This document shows positions 35,986-46,581 of a stretch of DNA of 64,000 nt, one piece after another. The notes beneath the pieces were generated by a model. The model saw only the letters and a program-made list of their open reading frames with translations, did not search any database and was not told the origin of the DNA. This DNA is from Prostheceraeus crozeri (taxonomy: Eukaryota > Platyhelminthes > Polycladida > Euryleptidae). Position 1 is the stretch's first letter; every line of letters starts with the position of its first letter. Position numbers and translations under genes: made by a program. Location: NCBI GenBank assembly GCA_907163375.1, contig CAJQUW010003393.1:1-64000 (forward strand). The letters are read 5' to 3'.

Positions 35986-36172
35986 ACCGAAATCTGTGCG
36001 CAAGACGGGATTAACTACTAAACAGCCTTCTCCTGCTGTTTATCGTCGACAGTGTTTCCGTTGTGGATCGTTCAACCATGTTGCTAATGATCCGAAGTGT
36101 GCTGCGAAATCAGCTAAGTGTCATTTGTGTTCAAAAATAGGCCATTTTAGGGCCATTTTACTGCACCATTAA
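35986..36172 (+). pseudogene. gag: gypsy Gag zinc knuckles
   Basis: The open frame contains CFRCGSFNHVANDPKC and CHLCSKIGHF, two CCHC knuckles of retrotransposon nucleocapsid. It is the C-terminal continuation of the Gag at 12684-13205, separated by the provirus. A short internal duplication (GCACCATTAACTAATTTTAG / GTACCATTAACT) around 36160-36200 and a stop end the frame. Confidence 0.8.
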
Positions 36173-36214
36173 CTAATTTTAGTTACTGTACCATTAACTG
36201 AAACTAATAACTCC

Positions 36215-37510
36215 CTCACAAGTTGGGGAAAAGCCCCTGTTGAAGTTCTCGGAAAAGCCATGTGTACTGTAACTGCGAACGGCATTACTGTTGCTGCAGT
36301 CTTTTATTTTGCTGACGTTGACGACTATCCATTGTTTTCATTACCTCTTATGCGAAAACTTAATCTTGTTTCTGCTCTACTTACTGATGAAACCAGTCAA
36401 AATGATCTAGGCCCTATTAAGTCTTGTCATAATATTCAAGTCGAATCATTGCTCTTTGATCCTACTTCTAATGTTCAGTCAAATGCTCGTGATTCTCTTC
36501 ATGATATTAGGCCTACCGATGCCCGAGTGTTACCTATTGTTAGTGACTTCGCTGCGAAAGGATTGTTTGATGGTATAGGACTTGCTAAGACTAAGCCATG
36601 TATAATTGAAGTTGACGAGTCAGTGAAACCGGTTTCTACGCTCCACGTCGTTTACCTCCAGCCTTAGTCACTGATGTTGAGAAAAAGCTACAGGAAATGG
36701 AAACACAGGGTATCATTCGAAAAGTTACAGAACCAACTCCATGGTGTAGTGCACTAGTGATAGCACGTAAGAAAAAAAATGACTTGAGGATATGTACAGA
36801 TATGCGTCCACTGAACAAAGCCGTCAAAAGACAAGTTTTTCAAATACCTACGTTCGAAGAATTAACAGCAAAGATTAATAACGCCAAATTTTTCTCGCTT
36901 TTGGATTGCGCCAGTGCTTTTCATCAAATTCAAGTAGATCGTAATAGTCAGCCTCTTTTGACTTTTGCCGGACCATCAGGTCGATACGTGTGGCAACGAT
37001 TACCCTACGGATTACATAGTGCCCCGGAAATATTTCAAGCTACTTTAGTTGAGATTCTGCAAGACATTCCTAATTGCGTCGTATTTTTTGATGACATTCT
37101 TCTAGGTGCAGCAACTGAGAATGAACATAGTTCACTCCTACGGATGGTTATGCAACGGCTGAATGATTTTGGTATTACATTGAATAAACAAAAATGCGTT
37201 TTCTCATCTACAATGATTGATTTTCTTGGATACCAACTCTGTAGCAATATGGCATTAAACCCTCTCCGGAGAAACTCAAAGCTCTGCAGTCTATGCCCCG
37301 TCCGACTACTAGAGAAAGGCTTAGAAGCTTTCTAGGATTTGCCGGTTTCGTTGGACAAAAATTTTGCCCACATTACTCAACGCTCGCTGCTCTTTTGTTT
37401 GCTATGTGTTCCTCTGAACAACTGAATTGGACTGAAGACAATATCTTTGCATTTCTACGTTTGAAACAAGCTCTACTTGACATTTCTATTCTGAATTGGT
37501 TCGATACTAA
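36215..37510 (+). pseudogene. pol: gypsy protease region and reverse transcriptase, frameshifted
   Basis: The frame 36260-36667 covers a degenerate protease/linker. After a frame change near 36640, the RT follows with ICTDMRPLNKAV, FFSLLDCASAFHQI, LPYGLHSAPEIF and VVFFDDI (F-x-DD catalytic motif), then QKCVF and FLGYQLC. Another frame change near 37270 leads to RERLRSFLGFAGFVGQKFCPHYSTLAALL (connection). The frame then runs into the Harbinger insertion at 37511. It resumes at 50609 in the correct phase. Confidence 0.85.
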
Positions 37511-37715
37511 AGGTGCGCTTACACATGAGAGAAGGCTGTCGCGACTTATCGCCGCGAGAAGTCGCATGGGGTATTACACAGATGCAATTTCCTTCTATTC
37601 AACAGTATCATCGATTGTGAAATGAACTTAACTTTTATCACATGATTTAGTGACGTAGAAATGGAACGCGAGCTTCTATACAAGAGCTCGCAAGCCATAT
37701 TACATTGCTATAGCT

Positions 37716-38907
37716 ATGTCGGATGGTGAAATGGCAGCGGCTGCAGTTATCATTGCTGCAGTTAAAAAGAAGAAGATGAAGCGAAGAAGAACATGTTGGG
37801 TTCGGAAGTGGATTGCGAGGAGGGATGCATTCGGTGCATATACCACGTTAATGGCAGAGCTTGCACTTGAGGATAGAGGACAATACCGCAATTTTCTAAG
37901 GATGACTCCAGAAAACTTAGAAGAGATTCTGTGCAAAATTGGATCAACCATTTCCAGACAAGACACTCAGATGCGGGCCGCGATTCCAGCGAAAGAAAAA
38001 TTATCGGTTACCCTTCGGTTTCTGGCTTCAGGTAATCAAACTTTCTGTCTTATTCTATTACATGTGAGAAAAATTGTATTCTTTAATTTTGAATGATTGA
38101 TCCTATAGGTGCACCACGTCGCATAAGATAATGTTCTTGTATATAACACAGATTTAATCATGTGTATTTTTTGTCATCAGAAAGAAGTAGGCCATGATAC
38201 ATAAGCAAGCCAGCATATCCCAAAAGTACTTTGAATTTTTCACTTTACTTTCTATCAGGGTTGTGTTTTGGTACAGTTACAGCTACAGTTCAATTGTAAT
38301 CATATTTTGATGGTTCAGTTACAGTTACACTTTAATCATAATTTGATGGAACAGTTGCAGTTGCAGTACCCCCGGAGTCTGCTACGGTTCATTTGCGGTA
38401 CACTTAACAAAATTGAAGTGTAACACATCCCTGCTTTCTATGCAATCGTCATTTTCAGGTGATTCCTATGCCTCACTGGCCATGTTGTTCAGAATTCCAC
38501 AATGTACAATTTCTGGCTTTGTACCTGAAGTATGTGCTGCTATATTCGAGCAAATGAAATGTGATTTTTTGAAAGTAAGTGAAAGTTAATAATAATAATA
38601 ATGATGATGATGATGATGATTGATGATAATTGATGATGATTGATGATGATTGATGATGATTGATTGATTGATTGATGATTGATTGATTTATTGATTTATT
38701 TATTGATTGATTGATGATTGATTGATTGATGGTTGATTGATTGATTGATTGATTGATGGTTGATTGATTGATTGATTGATGATTGATTGATTGATGATTG
38801 ATTGATTGATTGATTGATTGATGATTGATTGATTGATGATTGATTGATTGATTGATGATTGATTGATGATTGATTGATTGATGATTGATTGATTGATTGA
38901 TTGATTG

Positions 38908-38940
<33 letters not shown>

Positions 38941-40462
38941 GATTGATTGATTGATGATTGATTGATTGATGATTGATTGATTGATGATTGATTGATTGAT
39001 GATTGATTGATTGATGATTGATTGATTGATGATTGATTGATGATTGATTGATTGATTGATTGATGATTGATGATGATTGATGATTGATGATGATTGATGA
39101 TGATTGATGATGATTGATGATGATGATTGATGATGATGATGATGATTGATGATGATTGATGATGATTGATGATTTTGTTCAAATATAGTACTTCCAGTTG
39201 AGAGACTCATAATATGGGATTTTTCCGGATAAAACACCAACTGTGGTCAAATCTTTTATTTGCAGACGTTTCGGTGGCAGACTGCACACCTTGTTCACTG
39301 CGATAAGCCGATGAAATGAAATAAAATGACAAGAGGAATGTTGACTAAAACTCATCTATCATAGATAAAATGCTGTAGAAGAAAATAGACTTACAGATAT
39401 GTTACTTACATATAAAAGAAGGTAATACTTAGACATTGCAAAATTGTTCGGAGTACTTCAAAATCAACGGTTTCCAAATGTCATGGATACCAATGCCATT
39501 ATCGCGATTGTAGATACTTTCTTTGTTAGCATATATATACATAGATTCTTTCAATTTCCTTTTATACCAATTACTTTCCCTGGAGACGATTGAAGCCTCA
39601 AAGTTTGGACGGTGACTCAATGTATGCGAATGTTCTGACACGGCTGATGAATTACTGATATCTCTTGTACTTCGCTGATGCTCCTTTATTCGAGTGCTCA
39701 ATTTGATGATGATTGATGATGATGATGATGATTATGCAATTCATCCTTGTTTACTGCTTACAGGTACCATCTGATCCAGAAGCATGGAAGACAATAGCAA
39801 TTCAGTTCGACGAGAAATGGAACTTCCCAAATTGCATAGGCAGCATAGATGGCAAACACATTGTTTTGCAATCACCAAATCGAAGTGGAAGTTATTATTA
39901 CAACTACAAGAAGTGCCATAGCATAGTTTTGCTTGCCGTTGCTGATTCAAACTACAAGTTCGTATTTGTGGATGTCGGTTGCAATGGCCGTATACCCGAT
40001 GGAGGAGTATTCTCTAGAAGTTCACTTGCATCAGCATTACGAAATGGCGACCTGCGCATACCCGAGCCGGCTTGTTTGCTCAATTCCAATGAAGTAGTTC
40101 CCTATGTTCTGGTTGCTGACGATGCTTTCCCATTGCTCAAAAATGTAATGAAACCATATCCATTCAGAAATCAACCAGGTCCAAATAGAATTTTCAACTA
40201 CCGACTTTCTCGAGCTCGAAGAGTGGTGGAGAATTCCTTTGGTTTACTCAGTCAGGTATTTCGAGTATTTCGTAAGCCTATGCTGTTGTCCCCTAACAAG
40301 GCAGAATCAATTGTTCTGGCAGCTTGTGTGTTGCACAATTTCCTACTAACAAGATCTCCAAATGTCTATGTACCACCGGGTGTGATAGATGCTGAAAATG
40401 AAGACGGATCTGAAAAATGGACAAATGAAAAAAATGAAGACAAATGGAACTTGGAGAAATGA
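37716..40462 (+). CDS. Harbinger transposase, exons 37716-38031, 38459-38574, 39764-40462
   Basis: Cuts and joins the transposon ends. Splice sites: exon 1 ends CTTCAG before GTAATC, exon 2 lies between TTTTCAG and GTAAGT, exon 3 follows TTACAG. Phases agree (316 and 116 nt, then in frame), giving about 376 residues. Exon 1 has a basic N-terminus and FLRMTPENLEEILCKIG. Exon 2 continues the helical DNA-binding part (SYASLAMLFRIPQCTISGFV). Exon 3 holds the DDE domain: Asp in GSIDGKHI, Asp in RIPDGGVF and Glu in RRVVENSFG. The frame is intact, so this may be the only potentially active transposase in the window. Intron 2 holds a TGAT microsatellite and a Penelope remnant. Confidence 0.85.
38596..39173. 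repeat. (GATTGATT)n / TGATGAT microsatellite
   Basis: About 580 bp of GATTGATTGATGATT-type repeats in intron 2 of the transposase. The two minus-strand ORFs here (poly INQS) are repeat artefacts. A small patch of the same repeat recurs at 39704-39733. Confidence 0.95.
39176..39703 (-). mobile_element. Penelope-like element remnant (GIY-YIG C-terminal end)
   Basis: The minus-strand ORF 39701-39429 reads TRIKEHQRSTRDISNSSAVS, HTLSHRPNF, YKRKLKESMYIYANKESIYN and RDNGIGIHDIW. That is the end of the GIY-YIG endonuclease of Penelope retroelements (family pattern). The 3' part with CGAAACGTCTGCAAATAAAAG lies at about 39247-39268. It sits between two patches of the TGAT repeat, so it probably inserted into the microsatellite. 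Confidence 0.65.
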
Positions 40463-41010
40463 ATCCATCTCGAACAGTTTCTTGTCACTTCATCGACAGG
40501 CAAGTAACAACGGTCCTCAAGATGCTAGAGGAGTTCGAGAGATTTTCAAAGACTATTTTGTTTCTACAAGTGGAGAAGTGCAGTGGCAATACAGGCATAT
40601 TTAATTTGATTTTTGCCTTTCATAGAATATAGATCTATAACTGGAAATCATTCTTTTTACATCAATAAATTATAGGGCTCATTGTCAAGCATTGCTTTAT
40701 TGGGAGCATTCATTTGATACTTTCTTTTGATATGATTTTCTGCCAAACTTAAGTATTAGATTTAAATTTACCTCATAAAAATCACTTTCTTGTAAAATTT
40801 TGTGGATGAAATATAGCGGAGAATCTTAATTATTTTCAAGATTGCTCTGAAATATTAATTAGATATGATTAGGTTGATGCTGATTTGACTCAAATTGATT
40901 CTATTTCAAAATTACATATTTCATATTTGAACCTTTCAATGAAAAACCTGGTGTTGTCAATAGAAAGCGAATGACTAATCCAGACGCACTATATTAAGTC
41001 AAAAAAAGTT
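40463..41010. other. Harbinger internal spacer, no gene seen
   Basis: AT-rich spacer between the 3' ends of the convergent transposase and MADF genes. An AATAAA lies at about 40663. Confidence 0.5.
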
Positions 41011-41011
41011 A

Positions 41012-41731
41012 CTAGCTATCTGCCATCATGTCTTGAAAAGGTTTCAAGTTAATGAAGTTAGTGTTGGGCTGCAAGCACTTCATTTTACCTAGAAATAAAA
41101 TGTCATTTATTAGCTTCTCAGCAATTGTTCGCTGTGTACCACACTCCATTCCTTGTAGCCCAACCGCAACGTTCTTCCCAAACAGGTCGTGCTCGTCATC
41201 CACCTTCCTCATTTCTTTTCTGCAATGGCAACCAATTCATCCATTGAATCATCCCTCTTCTTCTTCATTCGTGAATCGCAGTTTTCCGTTCCCTCCTGAA
41301 AATTAAACAATAAGAGAGTAGAGAATAGACAGTAGAGCTGATACGAATTTTGTTACTATACTCACTTTCGTGTTTTCCATATTTGACTTGCTAGATCTAG
41401 CTTCAACAGTGTCACACAGGAAGCTCATGGATTCAAAATACTGCCACTTTGTTGGGGACTTCGAAGTTGTTCCACTTCCCGATTTGCAATTCCCCTCTCG
41501 TTTTTTCTGGTTCGTGTACTGACTACGAAGATTGTGGATCTTTCGAGAAATCTCCTTCACCGTTGTAGCAAATTCGGTTGCCATTGACATCAGGGCTTCA
41601 TCTTTCAGGAGTCTGTTCCTGTACTCCTCTCGAGTCACCTCCCAAAGACAGACATTGTCTCTGTACATTTCAATCAACTTTTCTGTTTCCTGGCAAGTCC
41701 AATCTTTCTTCTCATTCTCAACGTGTGTCAT
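41012..41731 (-). CDS. Harbinger accessory MADF/Myb-SANT-like protein, two exons, frameshift near 41215
   Basis: DNA-binding partner of the transposase. Exon 1 runs from ATG 41731 to a GTGAGT donor at about 41367. It has a MADF-type domain (DWTCQETEKLIEMYRDNVCLWEV ... EISRKIHNLRSQYTNQKKRE ... WQYFESMSFL). Exon 2 (acceptor TTTTCAG, about 41297) continues to about 41215. There the frame shifts by one base in an A-rich run before MRKVDDEHDLFGKNVAVGL, the usual C-terminal tail of these proteins. The last part is open to 41012. Only the tail is affected, so the DNA-binding domain may still be made. Confidence 0.7.
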
Positions 41732-42204
41732 GCTGTCGATTGAAAGTAGCAAAGGTCTGAAAGCTGAAACTCTGTCGCAGCTTATATTTTGTGTCAAGTT
41801 GATAACACTGCTCGCGTCCAAATTTCGCTCGATGCAACTGATGTCATGCAAGCAGTGTCAAAGGCAATTACATTACGACAGCATTTAACAAAGAATGTCA
41901 AGGTTGTTTCTATGAAAACGACGCTTCTCACAGAACCTATTACACTGATGCAAGTTCTTCCGTGCAACATCTGTCGCATAGCGCAGTGATTTTTCTCATT
42001 TCCTGGATCTTTAAAACCAAGACACTAGATTGTAGTCCTGGGGCTGAGGGGGGTTGAGTGTGCAAAAATATGTCCCCGCATTTTGACTCTTGACTCCTGT
42101 AAAGGACCCCTAGGATGATAAAAAAAACTTGGGTAGACATTCCAGATCGAGGACCTTGACCCCTAAATTCAAAATGGCGTCCAAGATGGCCGCCACGTCA
42201 TTGC

Positions 42205-42590
42205 CGTCATGATAACAGAGCATAGAAGTCACAAAGCATAGTGATAATAGAATCTAATCCTAGGTTAACAGGGTCGAGGAATCTATTGAGACTATGTACA
42301 AGCCAATTCAACCATCGCATGGTCAAATAAATGCAAAATGGCCGCCCCATGAGGCCACCAAAATCCAAGAAATATTCATTTTTATGATAATTTTATGCTT
42401 TTTGGCTACAGAAGTACCATGGCATAGTGATAATGGAGTCTATTCCCAGGTTAACAGGGTCGAGCAATTTATTGAGACTATTTACAAGCCAATTCAACCA
42501 TCTCATGGTCAATTAAATGCAAAATGGCCGCCCCATGAGGCCACCAAAATCCGAGAAATATTTATTTTTATGCTAGTTTGATGATTTTAT
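42205..42590. repeat. left subterminal tandem repeats (about 190 bp each)
   Basis: Two units with AACAGGGTCGAG, TACAAGCCAATTCAACCATC and AAAATGGCCGCCCCATGAGG. Inverted copies lie at 45500-46158. Confidence 0.85.
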
Positions 42591-45230
42591 TTGTTGAAAG
42601 TCTATCTAGGCTGCATTGGTAAATACCTTCGTGGCAGTGGTGCTGAAAGCAGATGGATCGAAAATGAAATATTTGGACCACATACTGCCCAAACTGTTCT
42701 CAGGGGTTCTCATTATGCTCGATCTTTGGAAGGAATGGTTCTTCTTTCAGAAGCTGAGAGACTTCAGTGGCAGGCTTTTTTGAAAGTTGCGGAACACGAA
42801 AGTATTTGGAACCACTCAAATTCCTCAGAGAAATGAAAGAGGCAATATCCAAGAAGAACAGATTGAGATCCAAGGAGCTCCTAAGTCCTTACATGGAAAG
42901 TGCGAGTCATTTGATTTACAATTTCAACAAATTCAGAAAGGAAGGTCAGGAACAGAGCAAAACATTTGCTTACTGGGATAGACTGATTCAAATGGTCTTT
43001 GAGGCGAAAAATTTGGTAAAATTTGATAGAGAAGGCGATTGGCAGCTCCACCTACATACAGTTGAGGCAATATTACCCTATTTCGCTATCTTCGATTCAA
43101 CTAATGATCTTCGCTGGTTTTCTCTTTACTTGGAAGACATGAAGAAACTATCTACGATCGCACCAGAGATTCATGACAATTTTATGGACGGCCGATTCGT
43201 GGTAAAACGTTTCTCAATTCCATTTTCCGCTGTTGCTCCCGACATGTGTCTTGAACAAACGATCAACAGGTCCTCAAAAGCAAGTGGTGGAATTATCGGT
43301 AATACAAGAAGAAAAGAATACGTAACGCGATGGAACATCATTCATCATGAATTGATGTCTGTTAATCAAACTTTTTTTGCGAAGTAACAGGCGTACAACC
43401 ATATGACACTGAACTCACTGTGAATCATTCATTTACGGTTCGTCATACGCATGAAACTGAAATCAAACTAAACAAAATGATCTCGTACATTTCACAATAT
43501 GAAAACCCATTTCAAATCAACCTAACAACTGAAACTAAACTACACAACTTTCTAACAAGAGCCATTGTACCAAACGAAATACAAGAAAGCTTGATTGCTG
43601 TCAATGAAAACGGCACGATTTTGTATGAAAAATTCAAAAGAGAACGCCTGATAGAAAAAACAAAACGCTTGAGTGATACCATCAACAGAAACAACATCAA
43701 AACATTTGCAAGTATTGAAGTGAAGAAACCACCACCTTCGAAAAAGCAGAAAGAATATAGGAAAGAACTCTGTCTGGCACACAAGCGACTGGAAACAGCA
43801 AGATCACGAGGATGTCCTGTAGAAGAAATCCTTGCGTATGATTTAGTAAAAAATAGCTTTTTGTTTGACGACGATGAATTGATGAAAAAACCCTATAAAG
43901 CATGAACTTGTAAAACAACTAGAATCAAATATTTCCGAAGATGACTACTCAACCCCTGCGAACTGGGGGACATGCAAACTGCATATATAGTTGATGCTAT
44001 GGCGTATGTAAGAAAATTAAAAACGTCCACCATGAAGACCTTTGGGGATATTTGCGCTCATTTGCACAGTGCTGTCACAGGAACATGCAAAAATGTTTTC
44101 CGCATTGATTATGTCTTTGATTCATACAAAGAGGGCTCGGTAAAATACAGTGAGCGACTACGCCGTACTCGGAACCCTTCTGTTATGTTCAGCAATATAA
44201 CAAGGGAAAGCAAATTGCCGAAAGACATGGAAAGTTTTTGGTCGTCAACACGAAACAAATTCGATCTGGAAATTCTCGTAAAAGATTGGCTGATTGACTA
44301 CCATAAAAAAAAATCCGAACGACCTTATCATAGTCTTGAGCCGCATAATTGGCGAAGAAATGGAAAGTTCAACATCAGCGCAATCGATAAGGAATGGCAC
44401 AGTACAACAACACCCTGAATTGGATACGGAACATGAAGAGGCAGACATCCGCATAATTCCCCATGCTCTGCACGCCATCAGAAACGGATGTAGCGAATCG
44501 CGATTCTATCCAATGACACGGATGTTTTTGTTATTGCCTTGCATTTCTGCCATATTTTCGCATCGAACGGACTCCAGGAGCTTTGGTCGAGAGGTGGGGC
44601 TGGAGACAAAACCAGGTACATCCCATTACACATTGTGTCAAGAAAGATTGGCCGTTCCATGTGCGAAGTTCTACCAGCAATTCATGCATTGTCTGGATGT
44701 GATACCACCAGCAAGTTCGGTACGAAAGCAGCTGCAATCAACGCTGATCCAATTCGTTACTTGAAGGATTTCGGACAAGCCCAGATTAATGTGGAAACGT
44801 GCGTTCCAAACGCCGAGAGGTACTTGGTACAAGTTCTTCATCGAGGAGATCATGGTATCGAAACTATGGATTGCTTGCGTCACCACATGTTTCTCCATAG
44901 ACAATCTACATCCCTAATCGATCTTCCGCCGACCAGTTCTGCAACGAGGGGCCATATCTACGGTGCTTTCTACGCTGCATACATTCAAATAAATTGTCTG
45001 AGAAATACTTCGCCCAATCCACAGGACTTTGGCTTCATGACGGAGAACGGATATTTGGTGCAAAGAAACATGAACGGGATCTACCTGAAGAGATGGTGCT
45101 GAAGTGTATGTGTCAAAAGTGTGCTACGCGACTATGTCCTTGTAGGGAGGCCAACGTTGACCGTTGTGAATACTGTAAATGTCAAGCATACGCCACTTCT
45201 ACTGACAATAGCTGTCGAAATCCTAACTAG
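42591..45230 (+). pseudogene. Transposon-encoded protein of unknown class, broken into several frames
   Basis: ORFs at 42591-42836, 42767-43387, 43420-43905, 43972-44418, 44294-44764, 44539-45102 and 44994-45230 follow one another with frame changes and look like one long protein. Readable blocks: AETLQWQAFL-like start, RWFSLYLEDMKKL, FVVKRFSIPFSAVAPDMCLEQTINRSSKASGG (split here for length), EHEEADIRIIPHALHAI, LPAIHALSGCDTTSKFGTK, and a C-terminal Cys-rich end (CMCQKCATRLCPCREANVDRCEYC). The block ALSGCDTTS after an acidic EEAD motif is one I associate with repetitive transposon-like proteins of marine invertebrates. I cannot name the superfamily. It is the likely transposase or nuclease of the surrounding element. 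Confidence 0.55.
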
Positions 45231-45499
45231 GCATATATCTTCTTTCTGATAACTCTTGCAGAACTTATTCATACTGCATCAATTATTTGTTTCGAATCAA
45301 TTATGCGTTTCTGTATTTCAAATGTATAAAATGTAAAAAATGTATAAAATGCCCAAATGTATAAAATTGTAAATATTAGAAGATCTTCAAATGGTGCGAA
45401 GCCCGTGTATGATAAACTTCAATGGAAAAAACCATAGTAAAATATTTGAAACTTTCTTTTGTTTTTTATCGCTTAAGCAGACATTCTGGGAAGTAGAAA
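45231..45499. other. 3' non-coding part of the unclassified transposon
   Basis: AT-rich with short ATGTATAAAATG repeats at about 45320-45365. No gene. Confidence 0.4.
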
Positions 45500-46158
45500 C
45501 AAACGGTGCCGTAAGTCGATCTAAGAAAAAGTCTCAATAGATTCCTCGACCCTGATAACCTAGGAATAGACTGCATTATAACGATGCCATGGCACTTCTG
45601 CAACCAAAAGCATAAAATTATCATAAAAAATGAATATTTCTTGGATTTTAATGGCCTCATGGGGCGGCCATTTTGCATTTATTTGACCATGAGATGGTTG
45701 AATTGGCTTGTAAATAGTCTCAATAAATTGCTCGACCCTGTTAACCTGGGAATAGACTCCATTATCACTATGCCATGGTACTTCTGTAGCCAAAAAGCAT
45801 AAAATTATCATAAAAATGAATATTTCTTGGATTTTGGTGGCCTCATGGGGCGGCCATTTTGTATTTATTTGACCATGCGATGGTTGAATTGGCTTGTACA
45901 TAGTCTCAATAGATTCCTCGACCCTGTTAACCTAGGAATAGACTCCGTTATCACTATGCCATGGTACTTCTGTAACCAAAAGCATAAAATTATCACAAAA
46001 AATGAATATTTCTTGGATTTTGGGGGCCTCATGGGGCGGCCACTTTGCATTTATTTGACCATGCGATGGTTGAATTGGCTTAGTCTCAATAGATTTCTTG
46101 ACCCTGTTAACCTAGGATTAGATTCTATTATCACTATGCTTTGTGACTTCTATGCTCT
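45500..46158. repeat. right subterminal tandem repeats (inverted, three to four units)
   Basis: Units with CCTCATGGGGCGGCCATTTTG and GATGGTTGAATTGGCTTG, inverted relative to 42205-42590. The arm is cut by the non-LTR element at 46164. Confidence 0.85.
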
Positions 46159-46581
46159 GTTATAGAATAGAATAGAATAGAATAGAAAATAGATTTATTC
46201 CCATTTCATCAATCACAACATGAATATATACAGGTGGGTGTCAAGTTTACATTTACACAAATTTATACTTGAAAAGAAAGGGAAAAGGACCAGAGGACCC
46301 ATCATAAGGGTATAAACCTGGCCCTACAGCCTTTGAGCGGATCACTATACGAGTACACTATAGTGATAGTATGATGTATGGTAATATCATGTATAGTGAT
46401 TGTATGTGATAGGAGTCAGTCAATCAGATAAAGTCATATTCACAAAAGAGATATTACGTTATACATGTGCAATATTTACATAGTCGTCAAAGAACACATT
46501 TACAAACTTGTTTACAAAACATGATTACAATTTTACAAAATTTTTGATTGATTTTCACTCTGCAATTTACTGACATGATTG

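Noticed and set aside
38473-39240. 255- and 160-residue Ile/Asn/Gln/Ser ORFs
   Set aside because: Direct translation of the TGAT microsatellite.
39176-39430. Hammerhead ribozyme in the Penelope remnant
   Set aside because: A CGAAAC-like box is visible on the minus strand but no CTGATGA box with suitable stems was found nearby.
45466-46165. ORFs over the 190-bp repeats on both strands
   Set aside because: They follow the tandem repeat period and repeat the same peptide; not genes.
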